From Dehalococcoidia bacterium (GTDB lineage Bacteria > Chloroflexota > Dehalococcoidia > Lucifugimonadales > Lucifugimonadaceae), in the NCBI GenBank assembly GCA_022819585.1, contig JAJEGY010000001.1, positions 55,795-119,794 of the forward strand: DNA of 64,000 nucleotides, written 5' to 3'. Positions 16,954 to 26,660 of the stretch are shown in pieces. The position numbers and the translations under genes were made by a program. Each line of letters begins with the position of its first letter. The first letter of the stretch is position 1. The notes below the pieces were generated by a model. The model ran no database searches and had not been told where the DNA came from. It was given only the letters and a program-made list of their open reading frames with translations.

Positions 16954-17754
16954 ATGACCGAAAGATTCTCGCAGAGACACGGGTACGGAGATACTGCTAA
17001 AGATATAGTGGTGCGTCACGACGCACCTCAAGAGTTACGTGAAGCTGTGGTTGCCATAGGTTACGAAACCTGTAAAGACGATCCAAAGTGGATGCGCGAT
17101 GTGGTGTGCAAAGCCTTGCGCAAGTTGCCCAACACGGGTAATTGGTCCAGCAACGCTATTCGAGAAGAAATCTATCTTGAACTTGGTTATTGTGAATGGT
17201 ACGAGGTATACGACATTGTTGAAGCGATCGAAAAGGAAGCTCGCGAGGTAGTAACGCCACAAGGTCAACCAACAAAGTTCGCGACCGAACTCAACAGATA
17301 CTTCGTGCGCCAAGGCATCGGTTGGCAGTTGATAGATGGTGAAATTTCCGCGCGAGGCGATGATGCTTTTGAACTTACGCGCCAAATGGTAGACGAGGCT
17401 CTTCGAGACAAGGGTCTCGACACCTCTAGGACGGAGTTGCGAGAGGCGATTAGATCCTTATCTGTTCGCCCTAAGGCAGATGTGACAGGTGCGATACAGC
17501 ATGTAATGGCAGCACTCGAATGCCTTGCGCGTGAGGTCGCAGGAAACCCCAAGCTGACTTTAGGTGAGATCATCAAGAAGAATCCAGGGATGATTCCTCC
17601 GCCACTTGACGAATCGGTTCTTAAAGCTTGGGGCTATTCGTCAGAACGGGGCCGCCACTTACGAGAAGGAAGAACACCTGACTTTGCGGAAGCTGCGTTG
17701 GTAGTGAGCATTTCGAGTGCGGTTTGCATGTACTTATCCAATAAATTGAAGTGA
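16954..17754 (+). CDS. AbiJ-like/HEPN-type protein, candidate abortive-infection gene
   Basis: A 266-residue soluble protein. ATG 16954 is preferred (AGGA 8 nt upstream) over GTG 16915, which abuts the previous stop. The N-terminus TERFSQRHGYGDTAKDIVVR followed by PQELREAVVAIGY resembles the AbiJ N-terminal domain found in phage-defence and signalling proteins. The C-terminal half (ALECLAREVAGNPKLTLGEI, LKAWGYSSERGRHLREG, then an EAALVVSISSAVCMYL helix) resembles the HEPN-like C-terminal domain of these proteins, with the Arg and His of GRH as possible catalytic residues. It is A/T-richer than its neighbours, suggesting transfer. Function would be RNA cleavage upon infection. The family call is by pattern recognition and not certain. 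Confidence 0.6.
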   Translation: MTERFSQRHGYGDTAKDIVVRHDAPQELREAVVAIGYETCKDDPKWMRDVVCKALRKLPNTGNWSSNAIREEIYLELGYCEWYEVYDIVEAIEKEAREVVTPQGQPTKFATELNRYFVRQGIGWQLIDGEISARGDDAFELTRQMVDEALRDKGLDTSRTELREAIRSLSVRPKADVTGAIQHVMAALECLAREVAGNPKLTLGEIIKKNPGMIPPPLDESVLKAWGYSSERGRHLREGRTPDFAEAALVVSISSAVCMYLSNKLK

Positions 17755-17864
17755 GGGCGTTCGCACTAAATATCGTCTTGACGCAGATCTCGTCAGGGTC
17801 GGGTACCGTGCTGATACATTTACGGATTAAGTCACCACCTAGTTAGAAAGCAGGATTGCGCGTT

Positions 17865-18893
17865 ATGTCCTTTGGAGTTGCGGTGCTGGGCACCGGCCGC
17901 ATCGGCGGCAACTACATCGATGTCGTGAAGAACACCCCCGGCGCGGATGTGAAAGTCGTCGCCGAACCTAGGGAAGACGCTGCGGCCTCTTGGCAGGATC
18001 GGCATCCCGATGTCGATTTCGTCGCCGACTATCACGACGCTCTCGAGCGTGACGATGTCGATGTCGTAATTGGGACGCTTCCCCACTGGCTGCATCACCA
18101 AGCGGCACTCGACGCAGCAGCCGCTGGCAAGCACATCTACATGGAAAAACCGACCGCGGTTTGGGCGTCGCAAGCTGAAGAAATGCTCGATGCCGCACGC
18201 GAGAATGGCGTCAAGTTGATGACCGCCCACACGCAACGGTATTACCCTGCTGTCAGGGCGATGAAGGGCGTAGTAGACAGCGGTGACCTTGGTTCCGTTC
18301 TTATGGCATACGACGTCTGGCACAAGCCTTACGGCCCGTACAACCGACCGGAATGGATGCTTGATAGGGACCGTGGCGGAGGAATGGGTCAGATGGACGG
18401 AACTCACCAGATTGATCGGTTGCTCTGGATCATTGGCTATGATGTCGCAACCGTGTCAGCGCAACAGGGACAGTTCACCTACCCCAAGTCAGAGCATCCT
18501 GCGATTAACTGCGACGACACGGGCATGTACTTCATCCGATGGAAGAGCGGTATCGTTGCTACCGTCAGTCGGATCGCTTGGGAACGTGGTGCAACTGAGT
18601 ACGGAGGCGACTGGTTCTTCACAAACGGCATGGCTAGGTTCCGCCTGCCATACGGTGGCGGTGACGCGCCGGCGCTTTTCATCGCCGACACAGGTGACGG
18701 CACATGGCGCAAAGAGGAAGTCCCGCAACGCAACAGCCTCCTAGACGAGTTCACCGAGTTTATCGAGTCTCTTGAACGGGGTGAGGACGACACCCCGATT
18801 CCTCAGGTTCACGGTCTTAACGTTCTGAAGGTGTTGGAAGCAACCGAAGAATCTGCCCGCACCGGGCGCGAAGTCGTCCTTGATATGGAGTAA
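17865..18893 (+). CDS. Gfo/Idh/MocA family oxidoreductase
   Basis: A 342-residue NAD(P)-dependent sugar or polyol dehydrogenase. The N-terminal Rossmann motif is GVAVLGTGRIGGNY, the conserved EKP of the family is in IYMEKPTAV, and the C-terminal domain holds HTQRYYPAVRAMK, GGGMGQMDGTHQIDRLLW (the catalytic Asp/His region) and the long beta-sheet of the family. ATG 17865 follows GCAGGA by 9 nt; an upstream in-frame TTG is less likely. The following aldolase gene starts 6 bases after the stop, so the two are one operon, possibly for degradation of a sugar acid or inositol-like compound. Confidence 0.9.
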   Translation: MSFGVAVLGTGRIGGNYIDVVKNTPGADVKVVAEPREDAAASWQDRHPDVDFVADYHDALERDDVDVVIGTLPHWLHHQAALDAAAAGKHIYMEKPTAVWASQAEEMLDAARENGVKLMTAHTQRYYPAVRAMKGVVDSGDLGSVLMAYDVWHKPYGPYNRPEWMLDRDRGGGMGQMDGTHQIDRLLWIIGYDVATVSAQQGQFTYPKSEHPAINCDDTGMYFIRWKSGIVATVSRIAWERGATEYGGDWFFTNGMARFRLPYGGGDAPALFIADTGDGTWRKEEVPQRNSLLDEFTEFIESLERGEDDTPIPQVHGLNVLKVLEATEESARTGREVVLDME

Positions 18894-18899
18894 CAGCTT

Positions 18900-19730
18900 A
18901 TGCAACCTGCCGAACTCAAAGCGACGTTGAAGTCGGGCAAACCCGCGTTCGGTTTCATGATCTTCGCAATCGAAGGGTTGCGATGGGCGAGGATGTACGC
19001 GGGATCGACGCTCGACTACATCATCATCGATTGGGAGCACGCATCTCGGGATCGTCAGCGTCTATCGGAACTGATCGGAAGTGTTCAGGGCGCCGGCATC
19101 ACCTGCATCGTGCGCACGCCGAACACCGACGACACTTATGTCGCCATGTCCCTTGACGCTGGAGCCGACGGAGTGCTCGTCCCGTATTGCGAGTCGCTCG
19201 AAGAAGTCCGCGCTTGTGCCAACAAAGTTCGATTGCATCCGCTAAAAGGGGAGTATTTCGAGCGCGCATGTCTCACCGGCGAACTGCCCAGCGAAAAGAC
19301 GCGCGAGTATCTTCACAACCGCCACAAAGACCACATCTTCATCATGGGTGTCGAGTCCGAACCGGCGGTCAACCGATTGGACGAGTTGCTCGAGTGCGCT
19401 GAGATCGATGGAATTTTCGTCGGCCCTAACGATCTGACGACATCGCTCGGGATTCCCGACGAAGTTGAGAACCCGAAGTACCTGGAAGTGTTGAAGCACA
19501 TCATCGACACGGGCGAGAAACACGGCGTTCCTACGATGGTTCACCAGCAGACGATGGAGGCATCGACAAAGGCGATCGAGTTGGGTGCTCGATTCGTTCT
19601 GCATTCGAGCGATGTTGGGATTTTGTTGAAGGGTGTTCAGACAGATTTCGCGCAACTTCGTGAGGTAGCTAGCGCGAAGTTTGGCGGTGTCGAAGCTCGT
19701 GAAGCAGAAGACACGCTGGAAACGATCTAG
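18900..19730 (+). CDS. HpcH/HpaI family aldolase
   Basis: A 276-residue class II pyruvate-type aldolase of the HpcH/HpaI/GarL/RhmA family. It cleaves 2-keto-3-deoxy sugar acids or 4-hydroxy-2-oxoacids to pyruvate and an aldehyde using a divalent metal. Visible features are the YIIIDWEHA segment (Asp/Glu near the active site), LDAGADGVLVPYCES, the metal-binding MGVESEPAV (Glu) and IDGIFVGPNDLTTSLG (Asp), and AIELGARFVLHSSDVG near the end. It is coupled to the oxidoreductase upstream, and together they look like the last steps of a sugar-acid pathway. Confidence 0.9.
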   Translation: MQPAELKATLKSGKPAFGFMIFAIEGLRWARMYAGSTLDYIIIDWEHASRDRQRLSELIGSVQGAGITCIVRTPNTDDTYVAMSLDAGADGVLVPYCESLEEVRACANKVRLHPLKGEYFERACLTGELPSEKTREYLHNRHKDHIFIMGVESEPAVNRLDELLECAEIDGIFVGPNDLTTSLGIPDEVENPKYLEVLKHIIDTGEKHGVPTMVHQQTMEASTKAIELGARFVLHSSDVGILLKGVQTDFAQLREVASAKFGGVEAREAEDTLETI

Positions 19731-19738
19731 GATTCCCG

Positions 19739-19759
19739 GTCGAGACTCATAGACTCGAC
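19739..19759 (+). terminator. Terminator-like hairpin after the aldolase gene
   Basis: GTCGAG pairs with CTCGAC, with an inner CT/AG pair and a CAT loop (one A-A mismatch), 8 bases after the stop codon. No run of T follows, so factor-independent termination is uncertain. Confidence 0.4.
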
Positions 19760-19855
19760 TGCTCGAAACCTTCATGACGCTTGCTTGCGTTTTAGATTCG
19801 AATATGGAGCATCGCGCCGAACGCTCCATTTGAAGCATCAAACCCAGGAACTCGC

Positions 19856-22447
19856 ATGTCTGACACCCAATCAGTTGCTGCCGAAATCGATCCCTACCGT
19901 CTGCCAAGTTCGGTAACCCCAACGCACTACAAACTGCACCTCCGACCAGACCTAGATTCCGAAACATTCACGGGTCACGTAGACATCTCGTTAGAGACGA
20001 CCGAGTCGATCTCAGAGATCATCCTGAATGTCAAAGAGGTCGAGTTGAAGTCTGCTCGTCTTACCAACACAGGCACCGAGGTTGAGGTCAGTGATTTCAA
20101 GTACGACGAGGAACTGGAACGTGTAACTCTTCTACTTGAAGACCAAGTGTCGTCTGGTTCATACAGCTTGGAGATCGATTTCGACGGCATCCTCAACCGT
20201 AAGCTGGCGGGTTTTTACATCTCGACGTTTACCGACGAATCTGGTGTCGAACGCAAGATAGCTACTACGCAGTTCGAGAGCACCGATGCCCGTCAAGCAT
20301 TCCCTTGCTTCGATGAGCCAGCAATGAAGGCCTCGTTTGAGGTCTCGCTAACAGTGCCGAAGGATCTATTCGCAGCTTCGAACGGCCCGATCGTGTCCGA
20401 AGAGGTTTCGGAAGACGGAAGCGAGCGCACGGTAAAGTTCGGCACCACTATAAAGATGTCGACGTATCTGGTCGCGTTCATAGTTGGACCGTTCGAGGCG
20501 ACCGAACCCGTCGATGTGGATGGCGTGCCGTTGCGGATCATTCATCCGATCGGCAAAGGACATCTCACTCCATACGCCCTCGAATCAGGTGCATTCGCGC
20601 TGAAATATTTCACCGATTACTATGGCATCCCGTACCCCGGTGAAAAGCTGGACCTAGTCGCCGTTCCCGACTTCGCTTTTGGCGCGATGGAAAACTTGGG
20701 ATGTGTCACGTTCCGTGAAGTGATCCTACTAGTTGATACTGAGAAGGCGACGCAGCCGGAATTGCTCAGGATCGCGGATGTGATCGCGCATGAACTCGCT
20801 CACATGTGGTTCGGAGATCTGGTGACGATGGAGTGGTGGAACGGGATTTGGTTGAACGAGGCTTTTGCTACATTCATGGCCGCGATGTGTACGGACGCCT
20901 TCAACCCCGAATGGCGACGTTGGGACCAGTTCGGTCTTGAGCGGTCGGCGGCATTCGATGTCGATTCGTTGCAGAAGACGCGGCCGATTGAGTATGAGGT
21001 GAAGTCGCCGGCAGATGCTGATGGGATGTTCGATCTTCTCACGTATGAGAAGGGCGGCTCGGTGTTGCGGATGCTTGAGCAGCACCTAGGTCCGGATCGC
21101 TTTCGCGATGGTATTAGGCACTACCTCAAGAAGCATGAGTACGCGAATACGGAGACATCCGATCTTTGGGACGCGCTTGAAGAGGTAACTGGTGAGCCGG
21201 TTCGGAGCACCATGGACGCTTGGATCTATCAGCGCGGTTACCCGTTGGTAAACGTCAAGCAGTGCGACGGGTGCAACAAGACGATCTTGAAACAGAACCG
21301 CTTCTTCTACAAGGCACCGGATGAGGCGGATAAGACGATCTGGCCGATACCGATCGGCATCAAGTTCGCGGACGCGGACGGTAACGCCGACAGCATGAAG
21401 ATGCTGATGACTGAGGATGATGTTGAGGTCGGGGAGTTGGCGGGTGTCAGATGGGTCAACGCCAATGCTGGCAGCAACGGGTTCTATCGGGTCAACTATT
21501 CATCTGATCTGATGACGGCGATGCGGGATGTGATGGGCGAGATGGATGCTATCGAGCGGTACAGCATCGCAGATGATCAGTGGGCGGCAATGGCGGCTGG
21601 CAATTCATCCGCAATCGATTACTTAAAACTCGCCGAGGGATATTCGAATGAGGACGATCTAGACGTTTGGACCTTGTTGACACGTAATCTGGCGAGCTTG
21701 GAACGCATCATCGAAGACGACGAAGCAAGATCCCGAATGCGCTCGCGCCTCGGCGCGCTCTACAGCGCCGGACTATCGCGTTTGGGATGGGAACCGCGCG
21801 ACGATGATTCGCCTCGCGATTTAGAGTTGCGTGGCGTGCTTGTTCGCTCGTTGGGAATTACAGCAAGAAACCAAGATGCCTTAGCGCGTCTGCGTGAACT
21901 GCATGACGGTTATTTGGCGGGTGCTTCAATCGAACCCAACTTAGCCGCGGCATCGGCCAATGCGGTCGCGATCGTTGGAACTGCTGGCGACTATGAGACG
22001 TTCCTTGGACGCTACAAAGATGCGGCGACACCTCAAGAGGAGCGACGCTACATGAGTCTGTTGTCGTCCTTCCCGGGCGAAGGCGAGATGCAGAACACGC
22101 TGGAGATGTGCCTAAACGGCGATGTTCGTTCGCAAGATGCGCCTTATCTCGCCGGGGGTGCCATGTTCAACCGACATCACGGCTTCTCAGCATGGGAGTT
22201 CATCAAGTCCCACTGGGATGAAATGCTGGAGGCGTATCCCGACAACAGCATCGTGAGGATGGTCAGCGGTGTCCAATCGCTTTCCAGACCTGAGCAGGCG
22301 GCCGATGTAAGGAGTTTCTTCGAGACGCACAGCGTGCCGACTGGTGAACTCACTCTGGCGCAACACTTGGAACGGCTGGATGTCAACCTCGCGTCTAGGC
22401 AACGGGAGACCGGGCCGTTGACGGAGTGGTTGTTGGAGAGCAAGTAG
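19856..22447 (+). CDS. pepN: M1 family zinc aminopeptidase
   Basis: An 863-residue zinc metallo-aminopeptidase. The N-terminal beta-domain (YRLPSSVTPTHYKLHLRPDL) leads to the exopeptidase motif GAMEN in FGAMENLG (about residue 275) and the zinc site HELAHMWFGDLVTMEWWNGIWLNE (HExxH near 312 with the Glu ligand 18 residues on; shown here as separate parts HELAH and LNEAFA). The C-terminal ERAP1-like helical domain completes the usual length. It removes N-terminal residues from peptides in the cytoplasm. ATG 19856 is the only sensible start, with no signal peptide. It has its own promoter region. Confidence 0.92.
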   Translation: MSDTQSVAAEIDPYRLPSSVTPTHYKLHLRPDLDSETFTGHVDISLETTESISEIILNVKEVELKSARLTNTGTEVEVSDFKYDEELERVTLLLEDQVSSGSYSLEIDFDGILNRKLAGFYISTFTDESGVERKIATTQFESTDARQAFPCFDEPAMKASFEVSLTVPKDLFAASNGPIVSEEVSEDGSERTVKFGTTIKMSTYLVAFIVGPFEATEPVDVDGVPLRIIHPIGKGHLTPYALESGAFALKYFTDYYGIPYPGEKLDLVAVPDFAFGAMENLGCVTFREVILLVDTEKATQPELLRIADVIAHELAHMWFGDLVTMEWWNGIWLNEAFATFMAAMCTDAFNPEWRRWDQFGLERSAAFDVDSLQKTRPIEYEVKSPADADGMFDLLTYEKGGSVLRMLEQHLGPDRFRDGIRHYLKKHEYANTETSDLWDALEEVTGEPVRSTMDAWIYQRGYPLVNVKQCDGCNKTILKQNRFFYKAPDEADKTIWPIPIGIKFADADGNADSMKMLMTEDDVEVGELAGVRWVNANAGSNGFYRVNYSSDLMTAMRDVMGEMDAIERYSIADDQWAAMAAGNSSAIDYLKLAEGYSNEDDLDVWTLLTRNLASLERIIEDDEARSRMRSRLGALYSAGLSRLGWEPRDDDSPRDLELRGVLVRSLGITARNQDALARLRELHDGYLAGASIEPNLAAASANAVAIVGTAGDYETFLGRYKDAATPQEERRYMSLLSSFPGEGEMQNTLEMCLNGDVRSQDAPYLAGGAMFNRHHGFSAWEFIKSHWDEMLEAYPDNSIVRMVSGVQSLSRPEQAADVRSFFETHSVPTGELTLAQHLERLDVNLASRQRETGPLTEWLLESK

Positions 22448-22578
22448 GGCATCCGTGGGGGTGCGAGGCACGCTCCGCAGGAAGGACGAGGATCAGAAGA
22501 GATGAAGCGAGAGGTTCTCTCGTTACACTTTTCTCGTAAGTCTGATTTGAAGAGGCAAGTTGAGAGAGGCTCTGCTGC

Positions 22579-23304
22579 ATGACTGAACAGAGATACGAAC
22601 CGCTGGACGAGGACTGGCAACGGGGATTGGCTGTAGTTGCACATCCCGACGATCTGGAGTACGGGGTGGCCAGCGCCATCTCCAAGTGGACTTCGGAGGG
22701 AAAGGAGTTCACATATCTACTGGCGACGAGAGGCGAGGCGGGTATTGACGCGATGCATCCGGACGAGACTCGGAGAGTGCGTACTCAAGAGGAGATCGAC
22801 AGCGCGAAGGTTGTCGGAGTGGACACTGTGGAGTTTCTCGACTATCCGGATGGAATGGTGGAGTACGGCTTGCCGCTGAGACGCGACATCGCCAGAGCTA
22901 TTAGGCGGCACAAGCCGGACGTGGTGGTCACGATGAACTTCGAGATGCGCTTCCGCGGTGGAGGCACCAACCAGTCAGACCATCGCGCCGTTGGGCTTGC
23001 CACGCTGGATGCAAGCAGAGACGCAGGGAATCGCTGGATCTTCACAGAGTTGAACGAAGATGGGCTGGAGCCGTGGAACGAGGTCAAGATGGTGCTGGTC
23101 GGTGCCTCGCCCAACGCCACTCACGCGGTGGATGTGGGGGATCACATCTACAGAGGAGTGGAGTCGTTGGAGAAGCACGACATCTACATCAAGGGCCTTG
23201 GTCGGGACTTCGACCCAGAGATGTTCCTGACTATGACCGCCAATGCTGTGGGTGAGGAGTTCGGGTGCGACTACGCTGTGAGCTTCGAGGTCTTCGCCCT
23301 GTGA
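22579..23304 (+). CDS. PIG-L/LmbE-like N-acetylglucosaminyl deacetylase family protein
   Basis: A 241-residue zinc-dependent deacetylase-type protein. The AHPDD motif in VVAHPDDLEYG (residues 21-25) gives a His/Asp metal ligand pair and the catalytic Asp, and the distal His is in SDHRAVG (H135). LLATRGEAG and FLDYPDGM are further landmarks of the fold. Members act on N-acetylated sugars, including MshB/BshB-type thiol synthesis and lipid-linked GlcNAc. The substrate cannot be told here. It stands alone between the aminopeptidase and a convergent MscS gene. Confidence 0.88.
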   Translation: MTEQRYEPLDEDWQRGLAVVAHPDDLEYGVASAISKWTSEGKEFTYLLATRGEAGIDAMHPDETRRVRTQEEIDSAKVVGVDTVEFLDYPDGMVEYGLPLRRDIARAIRRHKPDVVVTMNFEMRFRGGGTNQSDHRAVGLATLDASRDAGNRWIFTELNEDGLEPWNEVKMVLVGASPNATHAVDVGDHIYRGVESLEKHDIYIKGLGRDFDPEMFLTMTANAVGEEFGCDYAVSFEVFAL

Positions 23305-23481
23305 TTGGGCGGCTACGAGGGTTTCACACATCCTCAGGCAGTGCAAGCGCGGCTCGCTTTGCCCGGTGTTGACAAATCCTCTCCAAGACGCGTAATGCGA
23401 GAGTGCGTTCGCGGATTCTGAGTTCCTGTGGATATCAGCGCTGTCAAGACCCAGCAAGGAGGGTGACATGAACCGTTTCAC

Positions 23482-24630
23482 TCAGCTGTCCCGCACAAAC
23501 TCCACAATCTGCTCTGGCGCCGTCGGTTCACGATCAGCCGTATCATCCTCTTCCGGCACATCGTCCACGACCAGATGCCGGATTGGGTAGTTGATAACGA
23601 TTCCTGCTTCGTTGAAGCGCTCGTGAATCTGTTTGATTAGTTGGCTTTTTAGTTGGAAGGAGCCGGCGCGGTCGGTGGCTTGGAGGAAGACCCAGAAGTC
23701 GATGTTGGAGTCTCCAAAGGTGCTGAATCCTGCTCGTGGTTCGGTTTCGGTGACGGCGTGTTCGGATTCGATGACGATTTTGTTGGCGACTTCCATGACG
23801 ATGTCCTCTACTTGCTGGAGGTCTGAGGAGTAGCTGACGCCGCCGGTTACGATCACGTTCATAGCGAGTGCCGGGCGCGAGTAGTTTGTGATCATGTTGT
23901 CGGACATCATGGAGTTTGGGATGATGATGAGGTTGTTGAAGCGTGAGCGGAGTTTGGTGCTTCGCCATGAGATGTCTTCGACGAAGCCAGAGGGGCCGCC
24001 TTCGATCTCGATGAAGTCGCCGGGTTCGATCTCGCCTTCGGATATGACGTAGGTTCCGGCGAAGTAGTTGGACAACGTCGGCTGGGCGGCTAGAGCAATC
24101 GCTATTCCGCCGATGCCAAGAGTGGCGAGGAGAGGACTGATTTCAATCTCGAATATGGCGAGTCCCCAGAGGATGGCGAGGGCGTACACCAGGATCGGCA
24201 ACATCCTCTTGAAAGAAGGTATGAGTTGGTCGTCGAGCTGAGTGGAGGTGCTCGCTGCGACGTGACTGGCGTACCAGTCAAGAAGCAGCGATCCGATTCG
24301 GGTGATGACAAATGCGCCAACAGCGACGATTACGGCGGCTCCGACTCTTTGGACAAGGAGCGCGAGATCGGCATCGATATCGCGCCCCGAATGCCAATGG
24401 TTGAGGGCGAGAGATCCTGAGTATGTCCAGCCAATGAGCAGGATAATCAGGACCGCGGGTCCGTCCAAGGCGTCGAGGACGAGGTATTTTGGCGGCGGGT
24501 CGAACTCTTCGGCATCGCCTCGGATGCGGTTTTTGGCGATCTTGAGGCCGATCTCAAGAACAACTGCGACAACGACCGTTGCCACGCTGATGATGATGGC
24601 TATGGTGTATTCGTTGTCTAGGTTGAACAA
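23482..24630 (-). CDS. MscS-family mechanosensitive ion channel
   Basis: A 382-residue membrane protein. Two or three N-terminal membrane segments (IAIIISVATVVVAVVLEIG, GPAVLIILLIGWTYSG, VGAAVIVAVGAFVITRIG) precede the MscS core. The pore helix ALATLGIGGIAIALAA is represented by LLATLGIGGIAIALAAQPTL, followed by the cytoplasmic beta-domain (EPGDFIEIEG, STKLRSRFNNLIIIPNS). The channel releases solutes upon osmotic downshock. The only start in reach is TTG at 24630, without a clear ribosome binding site. It is convergent with the PIG-L gene and is followed upstream by a chromosomal repeat. Confidence 0.9.
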   Translation of the reverse strand: MFNLDNEYTIAIIISVATVVVAVVLEIGLKIAKNRIRGDAEEFDPPPKYLVLDALDGPAVLIILLIGWTYSGSLALNHWHSGRDIDADLALLVQRVGAAVIVAVGAFVITRIGSLLLDWYASHVAASTSTQLDDQLIPSFKRMLPILVYALAILWGLAIFEIEISPLLATLGIGGIAIALAAQPTLSNYFAGTYVISEGEIEPGDFIEIEGGPSGFVEDISWRSTKLRSRFNNLIIIPNSMMSDNMITNYSRPALAMNVIVTGGVSYSSDLQQVEDIVMEVANKIVIESEHAVTETEPRAGFSTFGDSNIDFWVFLQATDRAGSFQLKSQLIKQIHERFNEAGIVINYPIRHLVVDDVPEEDDTADREPTAPEQIVEFVRDS

Positions 24631-24653
24631 TCTATTCGGTGTTTGCGGGTTTT

Positions 24654-24678
24654 GGATTCCGGCCTCCGCCGGAATGAC
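24654..24678. repeat. ATTCCGGC hairpin repeat, family C, copy 2
   Basis: ATTCCGGC-CTCC-GCCGGAAT with flanking GG and GAC lies between the MscS gene and the UxuA-like gene. It is the same element as at 9199-9218. Confidence 0.7.
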
Positions 24679-24684
24679 GGAGGG

Positions 24685-25695
24685 TTATGGTCCTTTGGTC
24701 ACCCAAGGCTGCTTGCGGGGTTCGCCTATTGCTTGTAGAAGGGCGGTGATGTAGCCGTAGACGAAGGCGAAGGCGGTGCCTTGGGGGTCGCCACCGGCGA
24801 TATGCGGCACGTGATCGGGCATGAGCATGTATTTGTAGCCGACTTCCTGGTAGACCTTGGCACACTCGAACATGTTGATTGAGCCTTCGTCGGGGAAGAC
24901 TTCCATGAAGTCGAGCTTGTGGCCTCGGATGTTTCGGAAGTGGACGTTGAAGATTTTTTCGCGCGATCCGAAGTAGCGGATGATGTCGAAGATCTCCTCG
25001 CCGGGGTCGTCGAGCATCTCGGTGACGGTGCCTTGGCAGAAGTTGAGGCCGTGGTATGGGCTTTCGTGCATGGCGACGAATTTCTTCAGTCCATCGGGAG
25101 TGCCTAGGACGCGGGTGACGCCTCGGAAACCGGGCGGCGTGTAGGGGTCGTGCGGGTGGCATGCCATTCGGACTTTGTTCTCGGTTGCGACTGGTACAAC
25201 GCGTTCGAGGAAGTAGTCGATGCGCTCCCAGAATTCGTCTTCTGAGACTTCGCCTGCGATGCCGGGTGCGTTGTCGTCTGCGATCTTGTCGAAGCGCATG
25301 GTGGAGTTGCTGGAGCCGCCGCGGCCGGGTTCGCGCTCGGACCGTGGAATGCCGATGAGGTTCATGTTGTATTTGACGGCCGGTATTCCCACGGCGGCGC
25401 AGTTTTCAATCAGCGTGTTGACGACTTCGATCTCGCGGTCGCGGTCAGGATCGATGCCGAGCATGATGCTCGGTGCCTCGGCCTTCTCGATCGGAGTAGA
25501 CGACAGCGGAAGCTGGATCATGTCCAGCTCGATGCCAAATGAGTTGACGTGTTCGCGCCATCGTGCGAGGTCGTCTTGCGTCCATGTATGGGCATTGCCT
25601 TCTCTGGGGTCGGCGCAGATGTTGTTTACGCCGAGTTGCGCCCATTGGCGGAGATCATCGTCGTTTCTAGGTGCGACTTGTGTGCCTACGTACAT
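24685..25695 (-). CDS. UxuA-like mannonate dehydratase family TIM-barrel protein (paralogue 1)
   Basis: A 336-residue protein starting MYVGTQVAPRNDDDLRQWA. The MACHPHDP segment resembles the HPDDP motif of UxuA, LNFCQGTVTEM matches its Cys-containing strand, and IFNVHFRNIRG plus FMEVFPDEG match its metal-binding His region. UxuA enzymes dehydrate D-mannonate to 2-keto-3-deoxygluconate with Fe/Mn; related family members act as sugar-phosphate isomerases or epimerases, so the activity is family-level only. A second copy lies at 60509-61501 in opposite orientation. Start is ATG at 25695. Confidence 0.82.
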   Translation of the reverse strand: MYVGTQVAPRNDDDLRQWAQLGVNNICADPREGNAHTWTQDDLARWREHVNSFGIELDMIQLPLSSTPIEKAEAPSIMLGIDPDRDREIEVVNTLIENCAAVGIPAVKYNMNLIGIPRSEREPGRGGSSNSTMRFDKIADDNAPGIAGEVSEDEFWERIDYFLERVVPVATENKVRMACHPHDPYTPPGFRGVTRVLGTPDGLKKFVAMHESPYHGLNFCQGTVTEMLDDPGEEIFDIIRYFGSREKIFNVHFRNIRGHKLDFMEVFPDEGSINMFECAKVYQEVGYKYMLMPDHVPHIAGGDPQGTAFAFVYGYITALLQAIGEPRKQPWVTKGP

Positions 25696-25888
25696 GTTTT
25701 CGGTTCTCCGACTGGGTTAGCGATGGGGGTGATTTCTGAGGTGCAAATATACATCACGGGTTTTGAATTGGGATCCTTGGGATTTTGTTGTTGCGCTGTC
25801 TGAGGAAGCGTATGGTTTTAAGGGAGTCCATCGTTCTGCGGAGGGGATGAGCAGGCTTGAAACCTGCGCTCCTGAAGGCGAGGGAAGC

Positions 25889-26566
25889 CTATTGGATTTC
25901 GGCGCGGGATTCTAGGGAGTGGGCTAGGGTTGCGTCGTCGGCGTATTCTATGTCGGTGCCTGATGGTAGTCCTCGGGCTAGGCGGGTTACTTTGATGCCG
26001 GCGGGGGTTATGGCGCGTTGGAGGTACATGGCGGTGGCTTCGCCGTCTAGGTTTGTGTTTGTGGCTACTATGACTTCGGTGACTTCTTCGCTGGGTTGCT
26101 GGTTCTGGAGGCGTTGTAGGAGTTCTTTGATCTTGAGGTCGGAGGCGGCGATGCCGGAGGTCGGGGAGATTGCGCCGTGGAGGACGTGGTAGAGGCCGTT
26201 GTAGGCTCTGGTGCGTTCTAGTGCGGTTACGTCGAGGGGCTCTTCGACTACGCAGATGACGGACCGGTCTCGGTTCGGGTCTTGGCAGATGTGGCAGGTC
26301 GGCTGCTCGGTGATGTCGGCGCATACGGTGCAGAGCTTGATGCGTAGTTTGACGCCGGTTATGGCTTCGGCGAGTTCCTCGGCCTCGGCTTCGGGCATTC
26401 GGACGAGGTGGTAGGCGAGGCGCTGTGCGGACTTGGGTCCGATGCCTGGGAGACGTCGGAAGGCTTCGATGACGCGTGCGACGGGTGCGGCGACGCCGCG
26501 TGGGGTGTAAGAGTCCGGTGCGACGGGGGTGATGGGACGGGGAGGGTCGGGGCGGAAGGCGGACAT
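25889..26566 (-). CDS. recR: Recombination protein RecR
   Basis: A 225-residue RecR, which acts with RecO and RecF to load RecA. A helix-hairpin-helix region (FRRLPGIGPKSAQRLAYHL) is followed by the four-Cys zinc finger CTVC...CHIC and a Toprim domain (SVICVVEEPLDVTALERT, VIVATNTNLDGEATAMYL). ATG at 26566 starts MSAFRPDPPRP, slightly longer than usual at the N-terminus. Longer in-frame extension upstream would run through a chromosomal repeat and is rejected. The ybaB/ebfC gene follows upstream on the same strand, the normal neighbour of recR in many bacteria. Confidence 0.93.
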   Translation of the reverse strand: MSAFRPDPPRPITPVAPDSYTPRGVAAPVARVIEAFRRLPGIGPKSAQRLAYHLVRMPEAEAEELAEAITGVKLRIKLCTVCADITEQPTCHICQDPNRDRSVICVVEEPLDVTALERTRAYNGLYHVLHGAISPTSGIAASDLKIKELLQRLQNQQPSEEVTEVIVATNTNLDGEATAMYLQRAITPAGIKVTRLARGLPSGTDIEYADDATLAHSLESRAEIQ

Positions 26567-26660
26567 GGGGGAGATTGTATTCAGAACTATGATGGAGATG
26601 ATTTTGAATGATGGGAATGATGTGTGGTGTTCGGCGGGCCCCGCCCGTTTGTCCTCCCCG

